64,000 bases of DNA from Streptococcus constellatus (GTDB lineage: Bacteria > Bacillota > Bacilli > Lactobacillales > Streptococcaceae): the NCBI RefSeq assembly GCF_902167705.1, contig NZ_CABHMZ010000028.1, positions 1 to 64,000 on the forward strand, in the 5' to 3' direction. A program made the position numbers and the translations under genes. The notes under the pieces are model-generated. The model saw only the letters and a program-made list of their open reading frames with translations. It did no database searches and was not told where the DNA came from. Shown piece after piece: positions 30,327 through 38,117 of this stretch. Numbering within the stretch: position 1 is the stretch's first letter; each line of letters begins with the position of its first letter.

Positions 30327-31423
30327 TCTTCTCCACCTCCAAAAGGTAATTGTACTCGAATATGAGTTGGGTGTTTCCTGCTTAAAATGTCCACTTGACC
30401 AAATAAAGGAAGCAAGCGATCACGAACAGAATGCAGCTCCTTAGCTGTCATTTCTTGAAAACCGATACCGTCATCTTGTACATCTAAAAAAATGGTTTTC
30501 TCGTCAGCAAAAAGTTTTAAAGTGCACTCTTTTGCTTGAGCATGCTTTATAATATTGGTCGTCAATTCCAGTAAAATCATACTAATCCCAGACTGCACAG
30601 CAGCCGGAATACTTGCAACATTTAATTGATTTTCAAGCTGAACTTGAATCCCGCTCATTTCCAGCATAGCTTGAATAGTCACCAATTCATCAGCCAGAGT
30701 TCGTGTTTTGAGATTATCAATAATCCGTCGCACATCTGCCATGGATTGCTTGCTAATCTCATGCACTTCCTGCAATTCTTTTCCAGCTTTCTCATAGGCT
30801 TGCATTTGAAGAAATTGCTGTGCCAATTCCGTCTTGACACTGAGCATGGCAAAGGTATGCCCTAGACTGTCATGCAAATCCCGACCAATTCGATTGCGCT
30901 CGTTTTCAGCTAGAAACAGATTGAGCTGCGCATTTTGTTTTCTTTTTTCCTCTTGGAGCAATGCAGCCACCTGCATACGATACAATCCAAAGGTTAATAA
31001 ATCTGCAAAGATAAAGGTCACAATTAAAAATATCAGATAGGATAAATCACTCGGATTTTTCAGAAAAATAGAAAACAGAATGATTGGCTGTAAGGCAAAA
31101 AAGGACCAAAAGCGCCAAGATTTAAAAGAAAATTCATTAAAATGATAGATGAGCAGATTTGATAGATAAAAGATGTACCAAACATAACCTGGATTTAACC
31201 AGATTGAACTATAAAAAATGTAGGCAATCATGATCCACCAGGAAAGCCACTGATGAAATGGATGATTATCGAGTAAAAGATTGTAATAAGCTCCGATAAA
31301 AAATGCTGTCCACAGCAAGAGCAAAAGCGAGTAGTCCCCACCGATGACCCCCGCTATTGGAAAAATAATAAAAACTAAAGCAATATGAAACATGTAATGA
31401 ATGTTTTTTAGTTTTTTCCACAT
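30323..31423 (-). CDS. Sensor histidine kinase, HisKA_3 family (DesK-like)
   Basis: 366 residues. Five or six membrane helices (1-150) with hardly any extracellular loop are followed by a coiled linker, the phospho-acceptor His184 in RDLHDSLGH, an N box ([11 protein letters not shown] near 287) and a G box (DVQDDGIGF near 313). This architecture, sensing within the membrane, resembles Bacillus DesK and the kinases paired with ABC-2 exporters. The signal is unknown. Confidence 0.93.
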   Translation of the reverse strand: MWKKLKNIHYMFHIALVFIIFPIAGVIGGDYSLLLLLWTAFFIGAYYNLLLDNHPFHQWLSWWIMIAYIFYSSIWLNPGYVWYIFYLSNLLIYHFNEFSFKSWRFWSFFALQPIILFSIFLKNPSDLSYLIFLIVTFIFADLLTFGLYRMQVAALLQEEKRKQNAQLNLFLAENERNRIGRDLHDSLGHTFAMLSVKTELAQQFLQMQAYEKAGKELQEVHEISKQSMADVRRIIDNLKTRTLADELVTIQAMLEMSGIQVQLENQLNVASIPAAVQSGISMILLELTTNIIKHAQAKECTLKLFADEKTIFLDVQDDGIGFQEMTAKELHSVRDRLLPLFGQVDILSRKHPTHIRVQLPFGGGEE

Positions 31424-31427
31424 AGAA

Positions 31428-32159
31428 TTATTTTACCTCAATATGCTTTTTAAGTTGTAAAACTACAAGACTAACTCCTACTGTATAAACTAGAACAATC
31501 AGCACTGCAGAAACATTAAACTCACGATGTTCCAAATAAGAAGACACAACCTGCATAAGCTGATAACTAGGCATTAGTTTTCCGATAGGGCGAAGCCAAT
31601 CTGGAAACATGCTTAAAGGAAACCAAAGACCACCCAGAACTGCCAAAGCCATATAGACAATATTGCCCACAACAGACATGAGCTGAGCGCTAGGAAGCAA
31701 GCTAACCAGTACCCCCATAGCGATAAAAACTAAGCTACCACCGAGTATTAAAACAGCAATCATCAACCAATCCACCATCGGTAAATTCACTCCACGAACA
31801 AAATGTCCAACAGAAAAAACAACGATAATGGAAAGAAGAAAAGTCAGCAAAGCGCTAAAAAGTTTGGATATATAATATTCTACCATAGAAACAGGTGAGT
31901 GTTGAATCATTTTTTGCCAATTATTGGTTTTATCAGATTGCAAAGAGCTCGGAATACTAAAGAAAGCACTCGACATGATACTGAAAACTGTCATTGAAAA
32001 GAGATATAGCTGAAGTACACTGGCTGGTGTGTCGCTTGACATCACTCCTGAAAAAATCAGATAAAAGACACTAGGTAAACCGATAGACAGTAGATAATAA
32101 GCCGCTTGACGCTTCATTAAAATCAATTCAATCTTCATTAAACTGGTCATATTTTTCAT
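31428..32159 (-). CDS. ABC-2 type exporter permease
   Basis: I place the start at ATG 32159, behind AAAAGGAG, giving 243 residues; the upstream frame overlaps the ATPase gene and is not plausible protein. Six hydrophobic segments in the ABC-2 pattern. With the ATPase upstream it makes one exporter, possibly for a lipid, peptide or drug. The kinase gene follows after four bases. Confidence 0.85.
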   Translation of the reverse strand: MKNMTSLMKIELILMKRQAAYYLLSIGLPSVFYLIFSGVMSSDTPASVLQLYLFSMTVFSIMSSAFFSIPSSLQSDKTNNWQKMIQHSPVSMVEYYISKLFSALLTFLLSIIVVFSVGHFVRGVNLPMVDWLMIAVLILGGSLVFIAMGVLVSLLPSAQLMSVVGNIVYMALAVLGGLWFPLSMFPDWLRPIGKLMPSYQLMQVVSSYLEHREFNVSAVLIVLVYTVGVSLVVLQLKKHIEVK

Positions 32160-32172
32160 GGTGTTTCTCCTT

Positions 32173-33048
32173 TTACTCTTGCGTTGTCTCAAAAATACTA
32201 TCCAATAGTGTCCGATTGCGCACCTCAATTTCTTCAATCGTACAACCTGCCTCTTGTAAAGCTTTCCACACAGATGTAGCTCCCTGTGTCGCAAAGGAAA
32301 GAGCATTTTGTTTTACTTCAATGTCAGTCACTTCAGGTAATTGTTCTAAAATAGCCTGGTAAGAAAGCGGAATAGTAAAGTGTTTTTCTTGCTCTTCGCT
32401 ACGCATAGCATAAGGCGTCGTATCACGAATCAATTCACCCTTGTGAAGCACCAAAATACGATCTGCTGTATGCTCCACTTCCTCAATATAATGAGAAGAG
32501 TAAATAATGGTCACACCCTTTTTCTTCAATTCATTCACAATTTCCCAAAAATGCTGCCGAGTGGAAGTATCCATAGCAGAAGTCGGCTCATCTAAAAAGA
32601 GTATCTTCGGCCGACCGATAAGAGCTAAAATAAAGGAAAACAGGCGTTTTTGACCACCGGATAATTTAGAAGCCAACTGCTCTTTTTGCTTATCCGTAAA
32701 TTTTAACAGAGCATCAATTTCCTGATTGGTTAGACTGTTTGGGTAAATATTTTGAAAAAAGTTCAATAGTTCTTTTACTTTCAAATCTTCCACTACTGTA
32801 TTTTCTTGTGGCAAAATAGCAACCACTTGCTTTAACTGGTCATCTGTCGGTTTTAATCCTTGCACGCGAGCCTGTCCACTTGTAAGAAATTTATCCCCTA
32901 ACAAACAATCCATGAGAGTTGTTTTCCCAGCTCCATTCAGACCAATCAATGCCACGCATTCTCCGTCGTTAATCGTAAAAGAAATATCTTTCAAAATTTC
33001 TTTCCCACGGATTTCTTTAGACAAATGATTCACTTCAATCAAATTCAT
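32173..33048 (-). CDS. ABC-2 type exporter ATP-binding protein
   Basis: 291 residues. Walker A GLNGAGKTT is near 37, the signature KLSGGQKR near 128 and LFLDEPTSAMD near 150. The extended C-terminal domain (about 215-290) is usual in drug/bacteriocin-immunity exporters. It overlaps the preceding 65-codon gene by 14 bases. Confidence 0.92.
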   Translation of the reverse strand: MNLIEVNHLSKEIRGKEILKDISFTINDGECVALIGLNGAGKTTLMDCLLGDKFLTSGQARVQGLKPTDDQLKQVVAILPQENTVVEDLKVKELLNFFQNIYPNSLTNQEIDALLKFTDKQKEQLASKLSGGQKRLFSFILALIGRPKILFLDEPTSAMDTSTRQHFWEIVNELKKKGVTIIYSSHYIEEVEHTADRILVLHKGELIRDTTPYAMRSEEQEKHFTIPLSYQAILEQLPEVTDIEVKQNALSFATQGATSVWKALQEAGCTIEEIEVRNRTLLDSIFETTQE

Positions 33049-33232
33049 GATAAAACTCCTTTATAACATCGAGTAGTGCAGGCCAGATGACATAAACCAG
33101 GACTAGAAGAGCCCATGCCACCATATAAAACTCTCTAGGCAATAGCTGGCTCAGAAGACCTGTCGCCATCTCAAGACCTGACAAGGCAAAACCAAAGGCA
33201 ACAAAGAAAAGCAACTGTTTTTTCTCACTCAT
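33035..33232 (-). CDS. Small two-helix membrane protein in the exporter operon
   Basis: 65 residues with two hydrophobic segments (about 7-27 and 36-55) and an acidic end. It overlaps the preceding gene by four bases and the ATPase gene by 14, so it is embedded in the operon and probably real. I recognise no family. It could be an exporter accessory or a modulator of the kinase. Confidence 0.7.
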   Translation of the reverse strand: MSEKKQLLFFVAFGFALSGLEMATGLLSQLLPREFYMVAWALLVLVYVIWPALLDVIKEFYHEFD

Positions 33233-33411
33233 TTCTTCTCTCCTAACTTAAACAATTTGGCAACTTCCTTCAAGACATAGCCAGCGATTCCCAAAGTAGC
33301 AAAGACTTCCCAAGGGAAATGATAGATAGAACCTCCGTTAGTCATAGTCAGTCTATAACATACGATGCCAATCACTGTTAACATTATCGCTTTCATCAAC
33401 CAAAGCCTCAT
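33229..33411 (-). CDS. Small membrane protein, first gene of the exporter/two-component operon
   Basis: 60 residues: a hydrophobic helix (about 4-22), a short linker, a second segment (about 33-48) and a basic tail (KLFKLGEKK). AAGGAG lies eight bases before the ATG. No recognised family. As first gene it is the most highly exposed to the operon's regulation. Confidence 0.7.
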   Translation of the reverse strand: MRLWLMKAIMLTVIGIVCYRLTMTNGGSIYHFPWEVFATLGIAGYVLKEVAKLFKLGEKK

Positions 33412-33442
33412 ACTTAACTCCTTACCTTTCTTTTATAAACCT

Positions 33443-33501
33443 ATTATAAGCTTTCTCATTCCTTCTCACTAGATGATTTTGTCATTGCTTGGCATGACAA
33501 A
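33443..33501 (-). promoter_or_regulatory. Operon promoter with a palindromic operator
   Basis: TATAAT lies at 33448-33443 with a poor -35 (TAGTGA, 33471-33466). Just upstream, TTTGTCAT (33478-33485) and ATGACAAA (33494-33501) form perfect 8-bp arms around an 8-base spacer, centred about 53 bases before the expected start of transcription. That is the usual place for an activating LuxR-type response regulator at a weak promoter. A further TGTCA half-site follows at 33502-33506. Confidence 0.6.
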
Positions 33502-33506
33502 TGTCA

Positions 33507-33534
33507 CAAAAAAAGACGACTTAATCAAGTCGCC
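33507..33534 (-). terminator. Terminator of asp23-fakA
   Basis: GCGACTT and AAGTCGTC form the stem, followed by TTTTTTTGTGAC on the minus strand, shortly after the fakA stop. Confidence 0.75.
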
Positions 33535-33555
33535 CTTTGCAATAATTCCTTTGTT

Positions 33556-35223
33556 TTATTCAACACTAAAGAGGTATGGATAAACTGGCTGTCCGCCATT
33601 GTGGATTTCTACTTCTACATCTTCAAATTTTTCAGTAATGTCTTGCGCTAATTCATTGGCCAAGTCTTCACTTCCATCTTCACCGATGTAAATCGTCACA
33701 ATTTCACTATCTGCATCTAACATGTTACTGAACGTTTCATTCAATGTTGTCAACATATCTGGATTAGAAACAACAATTTTTCCATCGACCATGCCAAGAT
33801 TATCGTTTTCATGAATTTCAAGACCATCAATCGTTGTATCACGAACAGCTGTCGTCACACTACCACTGACAACATCTGCAAGTGCAGCTGTCATCCGATC
33901 ATGATTTTCTTCAATGGATTTGCTTGGGTCAAAAGCCAGAAGACTTGTTAATCCTTGCGGAATCGTTCTTGTTTCAATCACTGCAGCAGGTTGTTCAATC
34001 ACTTCCGCCGCTGATTGCGCCGCCATGAAAATGTTTTTGTTGTTTGGCAGGATAATAATGTTGCGTGCATTGACCTGCTCAACAGCTTTAATGAAGTCTT
34101 CTGTTGAAGGATTCATCGTTTGCCCACCAGAAATGATATAGTCCACTCCTTGTGCTTTAAAGATGTCTGACAAGCCTTCTCCTGCAACAACTGCAATGAC
34201 AGCATATTCTTTTTCTTCTATTGGTTGGCTACTTTCGCGTTCTTCTTTTTCAACCTGCGCTTCGTGTTGATTGCGCATGTTGTCTACTTTGACTTTGACA
34301 AGGCTTCCGTATTTCAAGCCTTCTTGCATAACCAGACCAGGGTCTTCCGTGTGAACGTGAACTTTTACGATTTCATCATCGTTTACGACAAGAAGTGAGT
34401 CGCCCAGTTCATTCAAGTAGTTGCGGAATTCATCATAGTCAAATTCTTTAACATACGTTGGACCTTTTTTCAAAGCTACCATGATTTCTGTACAATAGCC
34501 GTATTTGATATCTTCTGTTGCCACATGACTAGCCACTGACTTATGGTGCTCTGCATTGATCATTTCCGTCATAGTTGCAGGCGTTGCTTGAAATTCTTCA
34601 GACGCAATGTATTCGCCTGTCAATGCTGATAAAAATCCTTCATAAATGAAAACAAGACCTTGACCACCAGAGTCCACAACACCGACTTCTTTTAAGACTG
34701 GTAGCATATCTGGCGTTTTAGCAAGTGCTGTTTTTGCACCCTCAAGTGCAGCTTGCATAACGGCAACTGCATCGTCTGTCTCTTCTGCTTTTTTCTTGGC
34801 GCCAATTGCAGCTCCGCGAGAAACAGTCAAAATAGTTCCTTCAACCGGTTTCATCACAGCTTTGTAGGCTACTTCCACTCCAGATTGAAAAGCAAGGGCT
34901 AAATCTTGTCCTGTTAATTCTTCCTTTTCTTTCACACTTTGAGAGAAACCGCGGAAAAGCTGAGACGTGATAACACCCGAATTCCCACGCGCACCCATCA
35001 AGAGACCTTTTGCAAAAATTCCAGCTACTTCACCGACAGTAGAAGCAGATTTGTCCGCAACTTCTTTTGCACCATTTTCAATGGTCATTCCCATATTGGT
35101 ACCTGTGTCACCGTCTGGCACAGGAAAAACATTTAAAGAATTGACATATTCAGCCTGTTTATTCAAACGAGTAGATGCAGACTGCACCATTTCTTGAAAT
35201 AAACTAGTAGTAATATTTGACAC
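33556..35223 (-). CDS. fakA: Fatty acid kinase subunit FakA (DAK2/DegV-associated)
   Basis: 555 residues. The N-terminal DhaL-type nucleotide domain (1-200) has the magnesium-binding PDGDTGTNM (Asp37, Asp39) and GARGNSGVI; the C-terminal domain is FakA-specific. With a FakB/DegV protein, encoded elsewhere, it phosphorylates exogenous fatty acids for phospholipid synthesis. The asp23 gene is two bases upstream, the conserved pairing. Confidence 0.92.
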   Translation of the reverse strand: MSNITTSLFQEMVQSASTRLNKQAEYVNSLNVFPVPDGDTGTNMGMTIENGAKEVADKSASTVGEVAGIFAKGLLMGARGNSGVITSQLFRGFSQSVKEKEELTGQDLALAFQSGVEVAYKAVMKPVEGTILTVSRGAAIGAKKKAEETDDAVAVMQAALEGAKTALAKTPDMLPVLKEVGVVDSGGQGLVFIYEGFLSALTGEYIASEEFQATPATMTEMINAEHHKSVASHVATEDIKYGYCTEIMVALKKGPTYVKEFDYDEFRNYLNELGDSLLVVNDDEIVKVHVHTEDPGLVMQEGLKYGSLVKVKVDNMRNQHEAQVEKEERESSQPIEEKEYAVIAVVAGEGLSDIFKAQGVDYIISGGQTMNPSTEDFIKAVEQVNARNIIILPNNKNIFMAAQSAAEVIEQPAAVIETRTIPQGLTSLLAFDPSKSIEENHDRMTAALADVVSGSVTTAVRDTTIDGLEIHENDNLGMVDGKIVVSNPDMLTTLNETFSNMLDADSEIVTIYIGEDGSEDLANELAQDITEKFEDVEVEIHNGGQPVYPYLFSVE

Positions 35224-35225
35224 GA

Positions 35226-35591
35226 TTATTCTCCTACAACTTTAATATTTTGGATATAGACATTTACTGTTTCAGCAGTAATTCCAAGCTGATTTTCAAG
35301 ACTGAATTTCACACGCTCTTGAATATTTTTAGACACTTCACTAATCTTGGTACCATAGCTCAAAACTGTATAAACATCAACAGCAATGCTACCTTCTTCC
35401 GTTGTCTTTACTACAACGCCTTTCGCATAATTTTCTTTGCCCAACAAAGCTTGGAAATTATCTTTAATGGCATTTTTGCTGGCCATTCCGACTACACCAA
35501 AAATTTCAGTTGCTGCCCCGCCAACGATTGTCGCAATGACATCATCTGTCAGCTCAATTTGACCATCTTTTGTATTGATTTTTACAGTCAT
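35226..35591 (-). CDS. Asp23/Gls24 family envelope stress protein
   Basis: 121 residues of the Asp23 (DUF322) family: TKDGQIELTDDVIATIVGGAATE at the start and VDVYTVLSYGTKISEVSKNIQERVK in the second half. It is small and cytoplasmic or membrane-associated. Co-transcribed with fakA. Confidence 0.92.
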   Translation of the reverse strand: MTVKINTKDGQIELTDDVIATIVGGAATEIFGVVGMASKNAIKDNFQALLGKENYAKGVVVKTTEEGSIAVDVYTVLSYGTKISEVSKNIQERVKFSLENQLGITAETVNVYIQNIKVVGE

Positions 35592-35744
35592 AATTTCTAC
35601 CTCAAAAGTATTTTATAGTTTATTTTACCATATTTTACGCGGACTGTAAAAGAGAGAGTACATAATTAAAAAGGATTCCGTCAATATTGAATTCTTCTTT
35701 TACTTATCTTGAAAAGATAGACCCGTAATCCGCTTTCTTATGCA

Positions 35745-35776
35745 AAAGAAAATGAACCTCTCAAAGGTTCATTCTT
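35745..35776 (-). terminator. Terminator of rpmB
   Basis: AATGAACCT (35751-35759) pairs with AGGTTCATT (35765-35773); TTCTTTTGC follows on the minus strand. Confidence 0.75.
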
Positions 35777-35783
35777 TCGTTGA

Positions 35784-35972
35784 TTAAACGCGTTCAACTT
35801 TGCCTGATTTAAGGGCACGTGCTGAAGCCCAAACTTTCTTAGGTTTACCATCAACTAAGATTGTCACCTTTTGAAGATTTGGTTTCACAGTACGTTTTGT
35901 TTGGTTCATTGCGTGAGAGCGGTTGTTTCCTGATACAGTTTTACGACCTGTAAAGTAACATACTTTTGCCAT
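35784..35972 (-). CDS. rpmB: 50S ribosomal protein L28
   Basis: 62 basic residues, the usual length: [20 protein letters not shown] at the start and [16 protein letters not shown] at the end. It lacks the zinc CXXC pairs of some L28 proteins. It diverges functionally from its neighbours but keeps the streptococcal rpmB-asp23-fakA order. A GGAGG ribosome binding site precedes it. Confidence 0.97.
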   Translation of the reverse strand: MAKVCYFTGRKTVSGNNRSHAMNQTKRTVKPNLQKVTILVDGKPKKVWASARALKSGKVERV

Positions 35973-36106
35973 TTATACTTGTCCTCCTGATTAGTTTCAC
36001 GGGCTTTATACCACATACTGTAAAATTTTATCACAATTTTTAAGATTTTGCAAGACTATTTCCTTTATATTTCAAAATTCAGCTAAATCAATAACTTTTC
36101 TAGATT

Positions 36107-36505
36107 TTAAATATAAATAATTCCTAAACGACCAAACGATACGTCTCCTTTTACATAGAGAGTCTTGTCTTTCACATTGATATTACGGGGATTGGTCACT
36201 GTCCCAAAAGCATTATCTACATTCAACTCCACATGCCAGTTGCTTGGCACATATAATGTAGCATTCCCAAAAGAAACATCAATATCAAAGGTCGCGGAAT
36301 CGCCTTTAATCGTAGCATTGTCAAAATAAACAGTAGCATTCCCAAAGGCACAATCTAGCGTTTCATAGGTGAAATCTTCCGAATTGATATAGCGAGTACC
36401 ACTACCAAAAGCAATATCTCCATCACCTGAAGTCATACTTCCTTCCATTGCTGATGACGAGACCAGATATTTTGAGGCTTGAAAATCAAACTCAGTCCGA
36501 TACAT
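36107..36505 (-). CDS. LiaF-like C-terminal domain (split from its membrane part)
   Basis: 132-codon frame whose residues from about 25 on match the C-terminal LiaF domain (cell-wall-active antibiotic response): repeated short beta strands with DIAFGSGTRYI, DCAFGNATVYFDNA and DVSFGNATLYVP. The first 20 residues are out-of-frame reading of the preceding gene. There is no good ribosome binding site at its ATG. It is best seen as the second half of a gene broken by a -1 shift near 36440. If translated it would be a soluble domain. Confidence 0.7.
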   Translation of the reverse strand: MYRTEFDFQASKYLVSSSAMEGSMTSGDGDIAFGSGTRYINSEDFTYETLDCAFGNATVYFDNATIKGDSATFDIDVSFGNATLYVPSNWHVELNVDNAFGTVTNPRNINVKDKTLYVKGDVSFGRLGIIYI

Positions 36506-36771
36506 GCCAAAACACTAGCACCAAATAATGTTCCGCTAGAAATTTGAAGGAAATGATAATGACTATTAGCAATGACTAAAGCAATATAGCCAAATATAAA
36601 CCCAGCCGCCCAATTTCTCTTCAAGAAATTATCAAGAGAAAAATATCCAAATCCTGCAATGACCGCTAATGTCCAAATATTGATATTCAGATAGGGAAGG
36701 CCAAACTGCCCTTGGAATAAAACAAGCGCTGCTAATACAATAAAAGCGACTCCTATAATTGTTTTTCTCAT
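36433..36771 (-). CDS. LiaF-like N-terminal membrane domain (frameshifted)
   Basis: 112 residues with four hydrophobic segments (about 4-20, 29-46, 53-70 and 81-98), the DUF5668/LiaF membrane domain, ending in NIWSRHQQWKEV. The LiaF C-terminal domain continues in the -1 frame and overlaps this frame by 73 bases. Homologues are single proteins with both parts. It follows the LytTR gene after five bases, so it is the regulator's likely membrane partner, now truncated. Confidence 0.7.
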   Translation of the reverse strand: MRKTIIGVAFIVLAALVLFQGQFGLPYLNINIWTLAVIAGFGYFSLDNFLKRNWAAGFIFGYIALVIANSHYHFLQISSGTLFGASVLACIGLSLIFKPQNIWSRHQQWKEV

Positions 36772-36776
36772 AATTG

Positions 36777-37223
36777 TTACCTCATTTCATTTAACTTTTC
36801 TTTTAAAAATTGATAATAGTGACGAGACACATGCACTTGCTTATGCGTATCATAAAATTGAATAGTGTTCGTCCCAGAAAAAGAGCGATCTAGTGCATAG
36901 ATGGAACGCGTATTCGCAATCGTTGACTTCGAAATCCTGCAAAAATAAGCATGCAGATGTTCTTCTAACTCATAAAGTTTTAATTTGACTTCATAAGCAT
37001 TGTCCCTCGCATGCGCAAAAATCTTATTTCCATCCGTTTCAAAGAAGAGGATATCCGCTAAATCAACATAATATTCGCTCGTATCTTTGTAAAAAAGAAT
37101 AGATGGTTTGGCAACTTCTTCCAGAGAACGCTGAATGCGCTCTATCTGCTCATCAAAACGAGGTGTCTTAATGACAATTTCTGCTTCTTCCAGATTAGAA
37201 TCTAGTTCTACTCGAATTTTCAT
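36777..37223 (-). CDS. LytTR family transcriptional regulator
   Basis: 148 residues. The N-terminal 45 are a short helical segment without a receiver domain; the C-terminal LytTR DNA-binding domain (about 48-145) carries DILFFETDGNKIFAHA and FCRISKSTIANT. Stand-alone LytTR regulators with a membrane partner are known in streptococci as LytTR regulatory systems (HdrRM and BrsRM in S. mutans), where the membrane protein inhibits the regulator. Here the partner is the frameshifted LiaF-like gene. Confidence 0.9.
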   Translation of the reverse strand: MKIRVELDSNLEEAEIVIKTPRFDEQIERIQRSLEEVAKPSILFYKDTSEYYVDLADILFFETDGNKIFAHARDNAYEVKLKLYELEEHLHAYFCRISKSTIANTRSIYALDRSFSGTNTIQFYDTHKQVHVSRHYYQFLKEKLNEMR

Positions 37224-37251
37224 AAACGCTCCCCTCGTTTTTCTTTATTTT

Positions 37252-37319
37252 ATTATAACAATTGTTTCGTGAAATTCAAGTGATTTTCAGTAAGTGGTTC
37301 ATTTGGAGAGGTAAGTGGT
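37252..37319 (-). promoter_or_regulatory. LytTR promoter with a perfect 9-bp direct repeat
   Basis: On the minus strand ACCACTTAC occurs twice (37319-37311 and 37298-37290), separated by exactly 12 bases, so the starts are 21 bp or two helical turns apart. A TTGAA-like -35 (about 37279-37274) and TATAAT (37257-37252) follow. Two 9-bp repeats with 12-bp spacing is the classic LytTR site (AgrA, ComE), which points to autoactivation. Confidence 0.7.
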
Positions 37320-37435
37320 CGTGAAATCTGAATAACTTACTTGCTTTTCATAAGCTGACCAGATTCTAGCACTTTTTTACGCAACAACACTTTACAAACA
37401 AAAAAAGCCTTCAATTCAATGAAGACCTTCAATGA

Positions 37436-37508
37436 TGCCGATTATAGGGCTTGAACCTACGACCTACGCGTTACGAGTGCGTTGCTCTACCAACTGAGCT
37501 AAATCGGC
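37436..37508 (-). tRNA. tRNA-Thr (CGT)
   Basis: 73-base cloverleaf: acceptor GCCGATT/AATCGGC, D stem GCTC/GAGC, T arm GTAGG/CCTAT. The anticodon loop CTCGTAA gives anticodon CGT, reading ACG. Discriminator A; no CCA is encoded. The last anticodon-stem pair is an A-C mismatch (31-39). Confidence 0.95.
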
Positions 37509-37558
37509 ATTCAACACATTCTTATTCTAACACGTCAAATTTTTTTGTCAAGAAGTTT

Positions 37559-38020
37559 TTAGGAAATTTTCTTGATTAAAACCATGCAGGGATTGTGTGA
37601 ATCCCACAGCTGAGGGAAGATTTCTAATTTTTTAAAACCTTGAGCCTGATAGAAAGCATTAATTCTATCGTAGGTTGGATAATGACCTGGTGCCACTGTT
37701 TTGACTTGTAAATAGTCAACTTGTTGTCTTGCTGCCATTTCCAAGACATTCACTAGCTTTGCTCCAATTCCTTGTCTATGATAGTCTTTCTTGATAGCCA
37801 AGCAGTCAATCTCTGCACAGTCTTCACTGGAATAGGACAAACTAATGAAACCAAGCGGCTCAGCCCCCTCATAAGCTCCCCAGACACGAAGTTTCCTAGC
37901 CGCCTCAATATAGGCTTGAGTACTATCTGGAATACCAAACCACTCTGGTAAATCAGCCAAAATCTCAGCTGCAATCGCTAACTTCTGATCCTCTTTCTTG
38001 ATTTCTTTAATCTGAGCCAT
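37559..38020 (-). CDS. GNAT family N-acetyltransferase
   Basis: 153 residues. The acetyl-CoA-binding motif A is AIKKDYHRQGIGAKLVNVLE (about 75-94). The N-terminal strands and FYQAQGFKKLE near 128 fit the fold. The substrate is unknown. It is monocistronic, with tRNA-Thr downstream. Confidence 0.88.
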   Translation of the reverse strand: MAQIKEIKKEDQKLAIAAEILADLPEWFGIPDSTQAYIEAARKLRVWGAYEGAEPLGFISLSYSSEDCAEIDCLAIKKDYHRQGIGAKLVNVLEMAARQQVDYLQVKTVAPGHYPTYDRINAFYQAQGFKKLEIFPQLWDSHNPCMVLIKKIS

Positions 38021-38071
38021 TCCTCTCTCCCATCCCTGCCAACAAATTTTTATCTCTTATTTATTCAACAA

Positions 38072-38096
38072 AAATCCCGCACAAGGCGAGATTTTC
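38072..38096 (-). terminator. Terminator of fba
   Basis: AAATCCCGC (38072-38080) pairs with GCGAGATTT (38086-38094) with one mismatch, and TTTTTG follows on the minus strand, about 20 bases past the stop. Confidence 0.7.
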
Positions 38097-38117
38097 CTGT
38101 TTATTTGGTAAGCGCAA

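Noticed and set aside
36107..36505. A separate, intact soluble LiaF gene
   Set aside because: The first 20 residues do not fit the family, there is no ribosome binding site, and the frame reads on exactly where the membrane half stops.
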